Notes: generated from the letters alone by a model not told the origin. A stretch of 64,000 bases of DNA from Desmonostoc geniculatum HA4340-LM1 (GCA_019359545.1 JAHHHB010000019.1:24215-88214); one strand, 5' to 3'. Positions 45,634 through 54,800 are shown, counted from the first letter of the stretch. Program-made: numbers and translations.

Positions 45634-46440
45634 ATGCAGTCTTGTTTTTGGCGACGAATCCTAGTATCTATTGCAGTATTTTTCCTGGCTGGGTCAATTT
45701 GGGTGATGCATTCTCCCCCAGCACTGGCTTATGACAATCCTGACTTACTTCCCAAGACGTTTACTCCAGTTGTAGACTTAGCTAAATCTCTTCCTGAACT
45801 ACAGGAAGAAAAACTTGTCAAAGATTTAGAGCAGTTTGAAACCGATACGGGCTGGAAATTACGAGTATTGACTCAGTATGACCGCACTCCAGGTCGGGCA
45901 GTGATTAATTATTGGGGTTTAGACGATAAAAGTATTTTGCTAGTTGCTGACTCTCGCGGCGGTAACATCCTGAGCTTTAGTGTCGGTGATGCTGTTTATG
46001 AACTTTTGCCCCGGACTTTCTGGATAGAACTGCAAACCAGGTTTGGTAATTTGTACTTTGTACGCGAACAAGGCGAAGACCAAGCTATTCTCCAAGCCTT
46101 AGAATCTGTGAAAGGCTGTTTACTCAAAGGTGGTTGCAATGTTGTCCCCGGACTACCACGAGAGCAGTGGATTCTCACCTTGATTACTTCAGTTATTGGT
46201 GGGATAATTTGCGGATTTGCAGCTCAACCCCGTGAAAAAGGACAAGTTTTTGCTTGGCAATGGGCTTTAATTTTCTCTCCTTTGTGGGGAATCTTGTTTA
46301 TTGCCTTTGGCATCGGGCCAGTAGTGACACGTACAAGCGACTGGTTACCCCTAGTTCGTAATATTTCTGGGTTTCTCATCGGCGTCCTAGTTGCTTATTT
46401 ATCCCCTGTTTTCAGCAGGCCTTCTTCCAGTAATGAGTAA
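45634..46440 (+). CDS. TPM domain protein, Psb32-like
   Basis: 268 residues from ATG 45634 (M-Q-S-C-F-W-R-R); a longer frame from TTG 45595 is less likely. A signal sequence ends at S-P-P-A-L-A-Y. The TPM (TLP18.3/Psb32/MOLO-1) domain spans about 35-160, with L-L-P-K-x-F-T-P-V-V-D-L-A and W-K-L-R-V-L-T-Q-Y. Two membrane helices follow (about 176-195 and 205-255 region). Psb32 in Synechocystis protects photosystem II and speeds its repair; a thylakoid-lumen role is inferred here. Confidence 0.8.
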   Translation: MQSCFWRRILVSIAVFFLAGSIWVMHSPPALAYDNPDLLPKTFTPVVDLAKSLPELQEEKLVKDLEQFETDTGWKLRVLTQYDRTPGRAVINYWGLDDKSILLVADSRGGNILSFSVGDAVYELLPRTFWIELQTRFGNLYFVREQGEDQAILQALESVKGCLLKGGCNVVPGLPREQWILTLITSVIGGIICGFAAQPREKGQVFAWQWALIFSPLWGILFIAFGIGPVVTRTSDWLPLVRNISGFLIGVLVAYLSPVFSRPSSSNE

Positions 46441-46500
46441 AGAGTGCTGAATTCTGAGTTCTGAATTCTGAATTCTGAATTCTCACTCCTAACTCCTAGC
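46441..46500. repeat. GAATTCTGAATTCTGA short tandem repeats
   Basis: Tandem TTCTGAA heptamers, then CTCCTAACTCCTA repeats. The same short repeats occur near 3449, 3578 and 50120-50145. Confidence 0.7.
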
Positions 46501-46549
46501 TCTCTTAAACTGATAAGCTGAAAGCTGATATTTGAGAAGCTCAACAAAA

Positions 46550-47179
46550 ATGGAATGGCACGTAACTGATGCTCAAAGTTTAGCAATCATTGATAGTGAA
46601 ATTGGCGATCATGTCTTTTCACCGGCAGAGTATGAGATTGTGCGTCGGGTAATCTACGCCACCGCTGACTTTGAGTATAAGTCTTTGATTTCCTTCTCTG
46701 AGCGTGCCTTGCAAGCTGGAGCAGCAGCATTAGCTGCCCGTAGCACGATTGTGGTAGATGTACCGATGGTACAAGTAGGTATTGCCTACGACATTCAAAA
46801 TACTTTTGCCAATCCAGTGTATTGCAGTATGGAAGCTTTGACACGCCCTCAAAAAGAAAAAACGCGGGCTGCATGGGGAATAGAAACCCTCGCAAAGCGT
46901 TATCCAGAGGGGGTTTTTGTGGTTGGTCAAGCGCAAACAGCATTAACAGCATTGGTGGATTTAATTGAAGCTGAGGAAATTAGACCCGCTTTAATAATTG
47001 CGACTCCAGTGGGATTTATAAATCTCGATCAAGCTAAAGGGCGTTTACAAGACTCTCTAGTTCCTCACATTACAATAGAAAGTCGCAAAGGTAATGCAGT
47101 TGTAGCAGCTGCGATTGTTGATGGATTGGTCGATTTGGCTTGGCAAGCCTATGGGCAAGATGGCAATAGAGGAAGCTAG
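46550..47179 (+). CDS. cobH: Precorrin-8X methylmutase with Tyr in place of the expected catalytic His
   Basis: 209 residues from ATG 46550; an upstream TTG at 46532 is not needed. The CobH/CbiC fold shows in F-S-P-A-E-Y-E-I-V-R-R-V-I-Y, V-D-V-P-M-V-Q-V-G-I, E-T-L-A-K-R-Y-P-E-G and T-P-V-G-F-I-N. The enzyme moves the C11 methyl group to C12 to form hydrogenobyrinate in cobalamin synthesis. The catalytic His (H43 in Pseudomonas CobH, usually in V-I-H-A) appears as Tyr36 in V-I-Y-A-T-A-D; TAC differs from CAC by one base. Either Tyr serves, or activity is reduced. No other cobalamin gene is adjacent. Confidence 0.85.
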   Translation: MEWHVTDAQSLAIIDSEIGDHVFSPAEYEIVRRVIYATADFEYKSLISFSERALQAGAAALAARSTIVVDVPMVQVGIAYDIQNTFANPVYCSMEALTRPQKEKTRAAWGIETLAKRYPEGVFVVGQAQTALTALVDLIEAEEIRPALIIATPVGFINLDQAKGRLQDSLVPHITIESRKGNAVVAAAIVDGLVDLAWQAYGQDGNRGS

Positions 47180-47279
47180 GAAAGTTCGCTGTGTGCTATT
47201 CTGTATCCAAAAGAGTATTCATAATTAGTGAATATCCTGATATTTTTATTGAATAGCCTCGAGTAAGGAGCCTACTATT

Positions 47280-48692
47280 GTGGTAATTGAAGGTTTTAGT
47301 CTAAGCGCATATATTGCTATCCCTGTAGTTTTAAGTCTTTTGCTTGAGGGAGACAACATAAAAGTATCTGTAGTTAAAAATGTTCGTCAGGTATCTACTC
47401 AACAGGAAACAATAGCACCCAGCCGCCAATTAATCAGTACTAAACCGACTGCAAAAACATACTATGTTAGTGGTACTGGGAATGACAAAAATAATGGACT
47501 TTCTACTTCATCTGCCTTTAGGACTATTCAAAAGGCAGCCAACCTGACTAACCCTGGTGACACAGTATTGATTATGAACGGAGTATACAAAAACGCACCC
47601 AAAGCCGGGTCTGTAGTAAGTATTAAACGTTCTGGAACTGCAAATGCATGGATTAAATTTAAAGCATATCCTGGACATTTCCCAAAAATTCAACACAATA
47701 CATGGAACGGTATTTCGATTTCAGATAAAGCTTCATATATCGAGATCAACGGTCTTGAAGTAATGGGGAACAATGCTAATGTAACCCTTGACTATGCAAT
47801 AAGTGAAAAAAATAATAAACTAAACCCACTAACGAATGGAAATTGCATCAACGTAGATGGACGAGTAAATGGTCATACTCACCATATACGTATTGTCAAT
47901 AATAAGGTACATGGGTGTGGAGGAGGAGGCATCTCAGTTATTCAATCAGACTATGTGACAGTGGATAATAACGTGGTATTCGATAATAGCTGGTATAACG
48001 TCTATGGTTGCAGCGGTATTTCGATGTTGACTAATTGGAACTTTGATAATTACCGGGGATATAAAATGTTCGTAACGAACAACAAGACCTATAACAATCG
48101 ACAGTATATTCCTTGGATTCAGACTGGAACTATCACGGACGGAAATGGCATTATTATCGATAGTACACATAATCAGGACACCCCAAAATTAGGTCCATAT
48201 AAAGGACGTACTTTAGTTAAAAACAATCTGACATTTCACAATGGTGGTTCAGGTATTCATGCATTTTATAGCGATCATGTTGATATTTTCAATAACACGG
48301 CTTTTTTAAATAATCAGAGTCCAGAACTTAAAGGTGGACAAATATTTGCTCATACGTCATCTGATGTCAAAATTTTAAATAACATTCTTTATGCTTTTCC
48401 TGGCAAAAATGTTAACAGTAACACTAAAAACGAAAATGTTATTTATGATTACAATATATACTTAAATACTTCCTCTGTAAGTGTTAAAGGACCTCATGAT
48501 ATTGTTGCAGATGCAGAGTTTGTCAGGGAACATCCAACGTTGAAAAAAATAGCTGGTGATTGGAAATCACAGCTATATAAACAAAGTCGAGATCTACCGA
48601 ATTCCATAAAAATTGAGTCGGTAAGTTTTGTTTGTCAACCAGTGACTTATACTCTCAAAGGAAAACTCATCAAGGTTGGATGTTCGCGTTAG
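47280..48692 (+). CDS. Right-handed parallel beta-helix (pectate-lyase-like) secreted protein
   Basis: 470 residues from a GTG preceded by AAGGAG (47264-47269). A hydrophobic N-terminus (about 5-22) may be a signal anchor. From residue 60, Y-Y-V-S-G-T-G-N-D-K-N-N-G-L-S and A-F-R-T-I-Q-K-A-A begin a DUF1565-type domain. Rungs with N-N-K-V, N-N-V-V-F-D-N, N-N-L-T-F-H-N-G, N-N-T-A-F-L-N and N-N-I-L-Y form a parallel beta-helix to about 400. The family includes polysaccharide lyases and hydrolases; no catalytic set can be named. A surface polysaccharide target is likely. Confidence 0.8.
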   Translation: MVIEGFSLSAYIAIPVVLSLLLEGDNIKVSVVKNVRQVSTQQETIAPSRQLISTKPTAKTYYVSGTGNDKNNGLSTSSAFRTIQKAANLTNPGDTVLIMNGVYKNAPKAGSVVSIKRSGTANAWIKFKAYPGHFPKIQHNTWNGISISDKASYIEINGLEVMGNNANVTLDYAISEKNNKLNPLTNGNCINVDGRVNGHTHHIRIVNNKVHGCGGGGISVIQSDYVTVDNNVVFDNSWYNVYGCSGISMLTNWNFDNYRGYKMFVTNNKTYNNRQYIPWIQTGTITDGNGIIIDSTHNQDTPKLGPYKGRTLVKNNLTFHNGGSGIHAFYSDHVDIFNNTAFLNNQSPELKGGQIFAHTSSDVKILNNILYAFPGKNVNSNTKNENVIYDYNIYLNTSSVSVKGPHDIVADAEFVREHPTLKKIAGDWKSQLYKQSRDLPNSIKIESVSFVCQPVTYTLKGKLIKVGCSR

Positions 48693-48800
48693 TGAAAGTT
48701 GTTGACTTTTGCTTGCAGAGATTGAAGGGACTTGCATAAATCAAAAATAAAGAACCCCACCCCGCATTTGAGTAAAGCAAACGCTCCCCTCCCGAAGAAC

Positions 48801-49057
48801 CTACGGTGTACACACAAGTCGTGAAATTCCACCTGACACTTGGTTTCGTCCTCTAGCAATAGGATTGTGCTCCCGCTCCCAAAGCCTGGGAGCAGCAAGG
48901 AGGAACCACGTTCGCGGAGCGTGTCGTAGACAAGCAATCGCTTTAACCACGGGATTATGTGATTACTTCGCTCCGTTATCACTGCGCTCGTAATGACCAT
49001 TTTTGGGGTCTATAACGCCTGAAACCCTTTCAGATAGTACTTGTGTGTACACCGTAG
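48801..49057. mobile_element. MITE with 18-bp perfect ends and 10-bp target duplication
   Basis: 257 bp with CTACGGTGTACACACAAG at 48801-48818 and its exact complement at 49040-49057, flanked by CCCGAAGAAC (48791-48800 and 49058-49067). It is inserted in the loop of an older CCCCTCCC...GGGAGGGG hairpin. The minus-strand frame 48689-49000 across it is not protein-like. Confidence 0.85.
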
Positions 49058-49358
49058 CCCGAAGAACGGGGAGGGGTGTTAGGGACTTTTGCAAGAGACT
49101 TCATGAACACAGTGAGCGCAAAGCGCACGCTACGCGAGCACAAGAAAGGAATGAAAATATCTCTTTCCCCGGATTTCTCACCACATCTCTCAAAACCTTG
49201 AGCAGGGGAGCAGGGGAGCAGGGGAGAAGTTGCAGTAAGTTTTTCCCTTCTGCCCCTCTGATCTCAAGCTTGTGAGAAACGCGGGTTTCCCAGTCCCCAA
49301 TCCCCAATCCCCAGTCCCCAGTCCCCAGTCCCTATTTTCAAGTTAGGTCTATTCTCAA
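49058..49358. repeat. Short-repeat-rich intergenic DNA
   Basis: Contains GGAGCAGGGGAGCAGGGGAG repeats near 49205 and CCCCAGTCCCCAGT repeats near 49310, plus AAGCGCACGCTACGCG palindromic bits. No gene. Confidence 0.6.
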
Positions 49359-50048
49359 TCACTCCTCTACTCTACGCCGACGCCGACGCGGCCTTCTTTC
49401 CTCTTGAGCTTCACGCAAGCGACGGCCGACTTCGTTAAAAAAATCGCGCCGCAGGTAAGGATAATCACTAACCCACAGTTCGCGGCTGGGAATGTATATA
49501 TCAGTGAATTCTTCAATGCTGCTTAAATCCGGGCGATTTGACATCACTACTGTTTCTGCTATTTGACCACGAGCGATCGCTTTGTGGCTAGGACGTAGGG
49601 GCGCGTCAAATTCAATACTAAATCCTGTGTCGTCACCCACCTCTAAATTAATCCGTTTTTCTCGGTTTTCTACAATTACCAATTCACCCTTGCTATTAAC
49701 AGTTTCCTGCTTCCCAACTAACTGGTCTGTAATCCACCAATCCAGGATTCGGCCACGAAAAAAGCCGCTGTATTTGTAACGGCGGCATTTTACATTCCGC
49801 ATACTTGCTTGAAACACTGGATACCATAGCCAAAAAAAAGCGCTAACTACCCCCAGCACAAATATTATTGGACCAAACTCCAGCCTGAACAAGGCTTTCA
49901 CAAGCAGAATTACAACTAACGAAACTACAGAAATTAACAGGCGTTGCAAAAAATTTGCAAACTTTCCCCAGTAGTACTTGTACTGAAGACCAGTGGCAAT
50001 TAAGGGGACAATTTGTTCAAATTTCTGGCGAGTCAGTGGTACTAACAT
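49359..50048 (-). CDS. Conserved membrane protein of unknown function
   Basis: 229 residues. Two or three membrane helices at about 35-75 (L-L-I-S-V-V-S-L-V-V-I-L-L-V and F-V-L-G-V-V-S-A-F-F-W-L-W-Y). A soluble beta-rich domain follows with R-Y-K-Y-S-G-F-F-R-G and E-F-D-A-P-L-R-P. The C-terminus is a run of Arg (R-R-P-R-R-R-R-R-R). I recognise no family. It precedes dapB's 3' end on the same strand in reverse order, with about 100 bp of short repeats between them. Confidence 0.7.
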   Translation of the reverse strand: MLVPLTRQKFEQIVPLIATGLQYKYYWGKFANFLQRLLISVVSLVVILLVKALFRLEFGPIIFVLGVVSAFFWLWYPVFQASMRNVKCRRYKYSGFFRGRILDWWITDQLVGKQETVNSKGELVIVENREKRINLEVGDDTGFSIEFDAPLRPSHKAIARGQIAETVVMSNRPDLSSIEEFTDIYIPSRELWVSDYPYLRRDFFNEVGRRLREAQEERRPRRRRRRVEE

Positions 50049-50150
50049 GAATGCTGAGTAGTAAGTTTAACAAAAAAAGAATAAAGACGTCAGTCATCAG
50101 AAAAAGAAATTGAACTTCTGACTTCTGACTCCTGAATTCTGAATTCTCTT

Positions 50151-50987
50151 TTAAAGTATTTTTTCTAATCCATATACTAACGACTTTAGCGCTAAGACTT
50201 TGCGAATGGCTAATAGGACTCCTGGCATATAGCAAGCGCGATCGCTCGTATCATGTCGTAAAGTATAAATCTGTCCCGGTGCGCCAAAAATAACTTCCTG
50301 ATGGGCAACCAATCCCGGCAAGCGTACACTATGAATTCTAATGCCTTCCTCTGCTTGGCTCCCCCTAGCTCCTGGTAATTTCTCAGTTTCTTCCACTAAG
50401 GGCGGGTTAAAAGTTTTACCTAATTCTCCTAATAACTGCGCCGTTTGAATAGCAGTACCGCTGGGAGCATCAGCTTTTTGATTGTGATGCAGTTCGATAA
50501 TTTCTACGTGGTCAAAATATTGAGAGGCAGCGACTGCGGCTTGTTGCAGCAGCACCATACCAATGGAAAAGTTAGGAATAATTAGACAACCAGTGCTAGC
50601 TTTTTCGGCAAAGTCACCTAAGTCTTGAATTTGTTCTGGACTTAATCCAGTGGTGCCGACTACAGGACGAATACCATAGGCGATCGCACTACGAATATTG
50701 TCATAAACTGAATCTGGATGGGTAAAGTCTACGATCACCCCTGGGGGTCCTTGTCTATCTCCAGCCACATAACCCAACATCGGTTCTAATTGATTAGTAA
50801 TCGGCACTTCCAAAGGTTCGCTTAAACCCGCCAATTCTCCAGCATCTTTATCTTGATGTTCCGGACTGCTGTCAATTGCACCCACTAGGTTCAAATCTGG
50901 TGCTTGCGCCACCGCCTTAACTACTTCACGACCCATTTTACCAGCAGCACCGTTGACAATAACCGGGATAGGAGCTTGATTCGTCAT
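50151..50987 (-). CDS. dapB: 4-hydroxy-tetrahydrodipicolinate reductase
   Basis: 278 residues from ATG 50987 ([11 protein letters not shown]). A longer frame reaching 51152 runs into a MITE and is rejected. The Rossmann motif is N-G-A-A-G-K-M-G (12-19). The catalytic region reads [15 protein letters not shown], with the His pair and Lys of DapB. The enzyme reduces HTPA to tetrahydrodipicolinate with NAD(P)H in the lysine and meso-diaminopimelate pathway. Length matches the family. Confidence 0.95.
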   Translation of the reverse strand: MTNQAPIPVIVNGAAGKMGREVVKAVAQAPDLNLVGAIDSSPEHQDKDAGELAGLSEPLEVPITNQLEPMLGYVAGDRQGPPGVIVDFTHPDSVYDNIRSAIAYGIRPVVGTTGLSPEQIQDLGDFAEKASTGCLIIPNFSIGMVLLQQAAVAASQYFDHVEIIELHHNQKADAPSGTAIQTAQLLGELGKTFNPPLVEETEKLPGARGSQAEEGIRIHSVRLPGLVAHQEVIFGAPGQIYTLRHDTSDRACYMPGVLLAIRKVLALKSLVYGLEKIL

Positions 50988-51048
50988 ATGTTGAGAAATA
51001 CTTTTTGAGTCAACAAAGGAATTGTAAAGACTTTTGCGATGTAAAAAT

Positions 51049-51202
51049 ACTATAGGACTAGTATTTGATTTTTGAAATATTACGTAGGGTGCGTTAGCGG
51101 AGCGTAACGCACCAAAAGCTTGAGATGGTGCGTTACGGCTTACGCCTAACACACCCTACAAATACTTAGATTTTTTCAGAAATCAAATATGATTCCTATA
51201 GT
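51049..51202. mobile_element. MITE of the ACTATAGGA...TTGATTTYTGAAA family, complete copy
   Basis: 154 bp. ACTATAGGA and TCCTATAGT ends, each followed inward by a (G)ATTTGATTT-type block and TGAAA, give imperfect terminal repeats of about 28 bp. The interior is GTAGGGTGCGTTA / TAACACACCCTAC nested inverted repeats. Relatives are at 31827, 61683 and 63874. Confidence 0.75.
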
Positions 51203-51310
51203 CCCCAGTTCCTAGCTGCTTTTTCATGGATGACGCTAAAAATTTTTTCATAGGCATCGCCTTGGTAAGTAGCTCTATGTAGAACTATTAACCTTTTTTG
51301 TCAAGTTTAG

Positions 51311-51518
51311 TTGACTCACTGTAATAATATTTGTTATATTTATTTACATAGGTTAACAAAGCAGCAAAGCAAGCCATCTAGCTAAGGTTGCACCCTATAT
51401 ATTACCTTTCTAGTTTTGGCTGCCTTGGATGTTAGCTAAAAAATAGACTTCGGTATCGGTATATCTCATCGACATTTGGACTTCTCCCATTTACCTCGGC
51501 TATCAAGTCGGGGTTTTT
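51311..51518 (+). pseudogene. Decayed third copy of the Ssl1498-type locus
   Basis: Promoter (-35 TTGACT at 51311-51316, -10 TTATAT at 51334-51339), HLR1-like element TTTACATA-GG-TTAACAAA (51343-51360), the 3' untranslated stretch (CGGTATCG...ATATCTCATCG) and the CCTCGG...TCGGGG plus T-run terminator (51494-51518) all align with the loci at 4.9-5.7 kb. The coding part is reduced to about 30 bases around TAGTTTTGG...AGCTAA, with no ATG: roughly 110 bp have been deleted. It may still be transcribed as a short noncoding RNA. Confidence 0.8.
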
Positions 51519-51639
51519 TGTGTTTTTAATTAGTCCTGCCCATCTTATGCTTTATCCGAAGCGTGCCGCTTGGTGGGAGAATAAAAACGAGAAATGATGC
51601 AAGTCTTGTATTGCCTCCAGCCCAAAGGAATCTGTATAA

Positions 51640-52185
51640 ATGTGGAAACGAATTGTATTAATTTTACTATTGGTGTTGAGCTTCAGCCTGAGTAATTCTG
51701 GTGTAGCAGTTGCAGGTGGACTCAAAAGCTTTGTAGACACCAATGATGGCTATCAGTTTTTATATCCTAATGGCTGGCTGCAAGTTAAAGTTGCCAACGG
51801 CCCAGATGTGGTTTTTCACGATTTAATCGAGGTAACCGAAAATGTTTCTGTAGTGATTAGCCCGGTTCCAGAAAATAAAACCTTAGCAGAATTGGGAACT
51901 CCAACAGAAGTAGGATACAAACTGGGAAAAGCAGCTCTAGCACCTGCTAATTCTGGTCGTTCAGCTGAATTAATTAATGCCGCGCAGCAAGAAGTAGACG
52001 GTAAAACGTACTACCTTTTGGAGTATGAAGTTAAACTCCCCAATCAACAGCAACGACACAACATCGCCAGCGTCGCTGTTAGCCGTGGTAAACTTTTTAC
52101 TTTCAACGCCTCAATTTCTGAAAAACGCTGGCCAAAAGTTAAAGAAACAATTGATGAAGTTGTAAATTCTTTTTCTGTTTATTAA
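51640..52185 (+). CDS. PsbP-like photosystem II protein (CyanoP family)
   Basis: 181 residues. The signal sequence is V-L-I-L-L-L-V-L-S-F-S-L-S, ending near A-V-A-G. The mature part has F-V-D-T-N-D-G-Y-Q-F-L-Y-P-N-G-W, V-V-F-H-D-L-I-E, E-N-V-S-V-V-I-S-P-V and a final I-D-E-V-V-N-S-F-S, the pattern of PsbP/CyanoP. These luminal proteins assist photosystem II assembly or stability. The gene follows the relic light-regulated locus by 120 bp but is separated from it by the relic terminator. Confidence 0.88.
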   Translation: MWKRIVLILLLVLSFSLSNSGVAVAGGLKSFVDTNDGYQFLYPNGWLQVKVANGPDVVFHDLIEVTENVSVVISPVPENKTLAELGTPTEVGYKLGKAALAPANSGRSAELINAAQQEVDGKTYYLLEYEVKLPNQQQRHNIASVAVSRGKLFTFNASISEKRWPKVKETIDEVVNSFSVY

Positions 52186-52187
52186 TT

Positions 52188-52312
52188 GGGAGTGGGGAAT
52201 TAGGAGTTAGGAGTTAGGAGTTAAGAGTTAAAAGTTATTCTCCCCCTGCCTCCCCTGCCTCCCCTGCCTCCCATGCCTCCCCATCTCCCTCATCCCCCTC
52301 ATCTCGTGCTTT
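52188..52312. repeat. AGGAGTT and CCCCTGCCT short tandem repeats
   Basis: Three TTAGGAGTTAGGAG units, then four CCCCTGCCTC-type units. The tract runs to within four bases of the maf start codon and leaves no normal ribosome binding site. Confidence 0.75.
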
Positions 52313-52315
52313 TGT

Positions 52316-52909
52316 ATGAGCATTCCACCTTTCGTACTGGCCTCAGCTTCTCCAGCGCGGCGGCGCTTGCTGCAAACTGTTGGTATTGAACCGATAGTTC
52401 GACCTAGTGACTTTGATGAGTCGCAAATTCAATTAAGTGAACCTGAACAATTGGTCAAAACTCTTGCCCAGTACAAAGCCCAAACTGTAGCCCCGCAGTT
52501 TGAATCAGGTCTGATTATGGGTTGTGATTCGGTTTTGTCTGTCAATAGTGAGATTCATGGCAAACCAGTAGACGCTAGTGAAGCGATCGCCCGTTGGGAG
52601 ATAATGCAAGGTAGCTTTGGCGACTTATACACAGGTCACGCCTTGATAGACCTTGAACAAAATCGCACTTTAGTCAAGTTTCAAGTTACAAGAGTTTACT
52701 TTGCTCCAATGAACAACAAGGCAATTGAAGCTTATGTGGCTACGGGTGAACCCCTCAAGTGTGCTGGAGCCTTTGCCCTTGAAGGTTTTGGTAGCTTGTT
52801 CGTCGAAAAAATTGAAGGCTGTCACAGCAATGTAATTGGACTGAGTTTACCCTTGCTGCGGCAGATGTTAGCAGAACTGGGATACGATGTTACGGATTTT
52901 TGGCAATAG
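52316..52909 (+). CDS. maf: Maf-family nucleoside triphosphate pyrophosphatase
   Basis: 197 residues. The Maf signature is intact: [13 protein letters not shown] at 7-19, then C-D-S-V-L-S-V, G-K-P-V-D-A, T-G-H-A-L and [14 protein letters not shown]. These house-cleaning enzymes hydrolyse non-canonical or pyrimidine NTPs. Length is usual. The start codon directly follows repeat DNA. Confidence 0.92.
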   Translation: MSIPPFVLASASPARRRLLQTVGIEPIVRPSDFDESQIQLSEPEQLVKTLAQYKAQTVAPQFESGLIMGCDSVLSVNSEIHGKPVDASEAIARWEIMQGSFGDLYTGHALIDLEQNRTLVKFQVTRVYFAPMNNKAIEAYVATGEPLKCAGAFALEGFGSLFVEKIEGCHSNVIGLSLPLLRQMLAELGYDVTDFWQ

Positions 52910-53084
52910 TGTCATTTGTCCTTTGTTATATCTTACACCTCTATTTTCACATCAAAAAAGCTCCATTGTTAATGAAGCATTCCAGCTGGAAGATATGAAA
53001 AAGATTAAATCGGGTATCAGTGATATTTAATTCTTCTCCATATCTTTTAGATTGTGGTCAGGACGCTACTAATCTCTTAAATTT

Positions 53085-53252
53085 TTAGTAGGCATCGGTT
53101 GGATACAATAATATTGCCAAGCCTATTAACACTGGAAGTAAGCCACCTTTAACATTAATTTCTTCTTCAGACAGTTCTCGAATGTAGTTTTCTGAATCCG
53201 ATAACAGAGCAGAATTATTTCGATGTAAGTCAGAAATTGTCAGTTTAGCCAT
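53085..53252 (-). CDS. Small peptide with double-glycine leader (bacteriocin-like precursor)
   Basis: A 55-codon gene below usual size limits. ATG 53252 has AAAGGA about 10 bases upstream. A hydrophilic leader (M-A-K-L-T-I-S-D-L-H...) ends in E-L-S-E-E-E-I-N-V-K-G-G (residues 26-37), close to the LSxxELxxIxGG leader cleaved by C39-peptidase exporters but one residue shorter. The remaining 18 residues are hydrophobic (L-L-P-V-L-I-G-L-A-I-L-L-Y) and end P-T-D-A-Y. No exporter or modification gene is adjacent, and the C39-like domain of the exporter at 36.7 kb looks inactive. A secreted peptide or small membrane protein is the best guess. Confidence 0.65.
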   Translation of the reverse strand: MAKLTISDLHRNNSALLSDSENYIRELSEEEINVKGGLLPVLIGLAILLYPTDAY

Positions 53253-53508
53253 TTCGATGTATCCTTTGATTTGAATTTAATTGTTACCAAAATAAAATCT
53301 AGTTTCATATTTTTGTCTTACCCTTAACCAATGGGCTAATCTAAAATTATTTCTGTAACTTAGACTACAAAATAAACAATACTTGTGAAAAGCAACTGTC
53401 TTATAACTTTACGTTCGCTGGTGCAAGTCTTTGCTTAATATTGCAAGCTATAACTGTGAGGCACGCCAGGTTGTAGACTGGCTACTAGATCGCATTCCCC
53501 ACTAGAAT

Positions 53509-54258
53509 ATGTCATTTACTTCTATGCCCTCGCTGCGTGAGCAACAACATCCCCTAATTCGTCAGCTAGCTGATTGCATTGAGGCAGCTTGGCATCAGCA
53601 CCTGGACCTATCGCCCTACCATTTGCCTGCTGAGTTGGGGTATGTGGAAGGTAGACTAGAAGGGGAAAAACTGACCATTGAAAACCGTTGCTATCAAACG
53701 CCTCAGTTCCGGAAAATGCACTTGGAACTAGCAAAAATCGGAAATATGCTCGATATTTTGCATTGCGTCATGTTTCCCCGTCCAGAATACAACCTGCCGA
53801 TGTTTGGTTGTGATTTAGTGGGGGGTAGAGGTCAAATTAGCGCGGCGATCGCAGATCTTTCTCCCATACACTTAGAACGTACCTTACCAGAATCTTATAC
53901 TGCTGAACTCACACAGCTAACAGTGCTGAACTTTTCCCAACCGCGCGAATTACCTGAATGGGGAAATATTTTTTCAGATTATTGCATCTTTGTGCGCCCC
54001 AGTTCCCCAGAAGAAGAAACAATGTTTCTCTCTCGTGTCCAAGACTTTTTAGAAATTCATTGTACCCAAGCGATCGCCTCACATCCTGTTTCACTCGAAC
54101 AAGTCACACAAAATCTCGCCGGACAACACAACTACTGCACTAAACAGCAGCAAAACGACAAAACCCGCCGCGTACTAGAAAAAGCCTTTGGCCCAGCTTG
54201 GGCAGAACATTACATGACCACAGTTCTATTCGACCTTCCACAGGAGATTTCCAAATAA
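53509..54258 (+). CDS. pcyA: Phycocyanobilin:ferredoxin oxidoreductase
   Basis: 249 residues. It aligns with PcyA including the active-site residues E73, H85 and D102 (E76, H88 and D105 in Synechocystis numbering), in H-L-E-L-A-K, I-L-H-C-V-M-F and F-G-C-D-L-V. The enzyme reduces biliverdin IXalpha with four electrons from ferredoxin to phycocyanobilin, the chromophore of phycobilisomes and phytochromes. Length is typical. The 3' end lies in a tandem duplication that also copies the terminator hairpin. Confidence 0.96.
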   Translation: MSFTSMPSLREQQHPLIRQLADCIEAAWHQHLDLSPYHLPAELGYVEGRLEGEKLTIENRCYQTPQFRKMHLELAKIGNMLDILHCVMFPRPEYNLPMFGCDLVGGRGQISAAIADLSPIHLERTLPESYTAELTQLTVLNFSQPRELPEWGNIFSDYCIFVRPSSPEEETMFLSRVQDFLEIHCTQAIASHPVSLEQVTQNLAGQHNYCTKQQQNDKTRRVLEKAFGPAWAEHYMTTVLFDLPQEISK

Positions 54259-54267
54259 AAAATCTCC
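54243..54267 (+). terminator. Terminator-like hairpin overlapping the pcyA stop
   Basis: GGAGATTT (54243-54250) pairs with AAATCTCC (54260-54267); the stop codon is in the loop. An exact copy is at about 54328-54352. Confidence 0.5.
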
Positions 54268-54420
54268 GATTGCCCAAAGACGCAGGGGAGCAGAGGGGTA
54301 GAGGGGGAAATTCCTAACTCCTAACTCCGAGATTTCCAAATAAAAAATCTCCGATCGCCCAAAGACGCAGGGGAGTAGAGGAGCAGAGGGGCAGAGGGGG
54401 AAATTCCTAACTCCTAACTT
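54244..54420. repeat. 85-bp tandem duplication of the pcyA 3' end
   Basis: The unit from GAGATTTCC through GCCCAAAGACGCAGGGGAG to CCTAACTCC at 54244-54328 repeats from 54329. It copies the last codons, stop and hairpin, followed by further AACTCCTAACTCC repeats up to 54465. Confidence 0.8.
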
Positions 54421-54800
54421 CTAACTCCTAACTCCTAACTCTTAACTCCTCACTCCCAATGCCCCGATTCCCCCATCTGTAGGTTCTGTTACGTTTTCCG
54501 GTAACTGATAAATGTAGAATTCATTCAACGAGAGTTTGATGGAGTCCCAAAATAGCAGCAGGGAGATTAGTAAAACCAATTAGCTTTAACTAGGTTACAG
54601 ATAATGACGCGGGGACACAGTGACACAGTGACGCGGAGAATAATGTGTAGCAAAATTTTTGAGAATTGGTATCAGGTCTTTGAAACAAATGATTTTTGAT
54701 CTTGTTTTTCAATTTGGTGAATAACTGTAGCCTCCGCTAATTAAGCGTAAAAATTCAGAATTCAGAATCCAGAATCAATAATGCTTGGATGCCCAAGCTT

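Noticed and set aside
48689..49000. 103-codon minus-strand frame
   Set aside because: Spans a MITE terminal repeat and the insertion junction; not a gene.
50988..51152. N-terminal extension of DapB by 55 residues
   Set aside because: The extension translates a MITE; the ATG at 50987 gives the normal DapB start.
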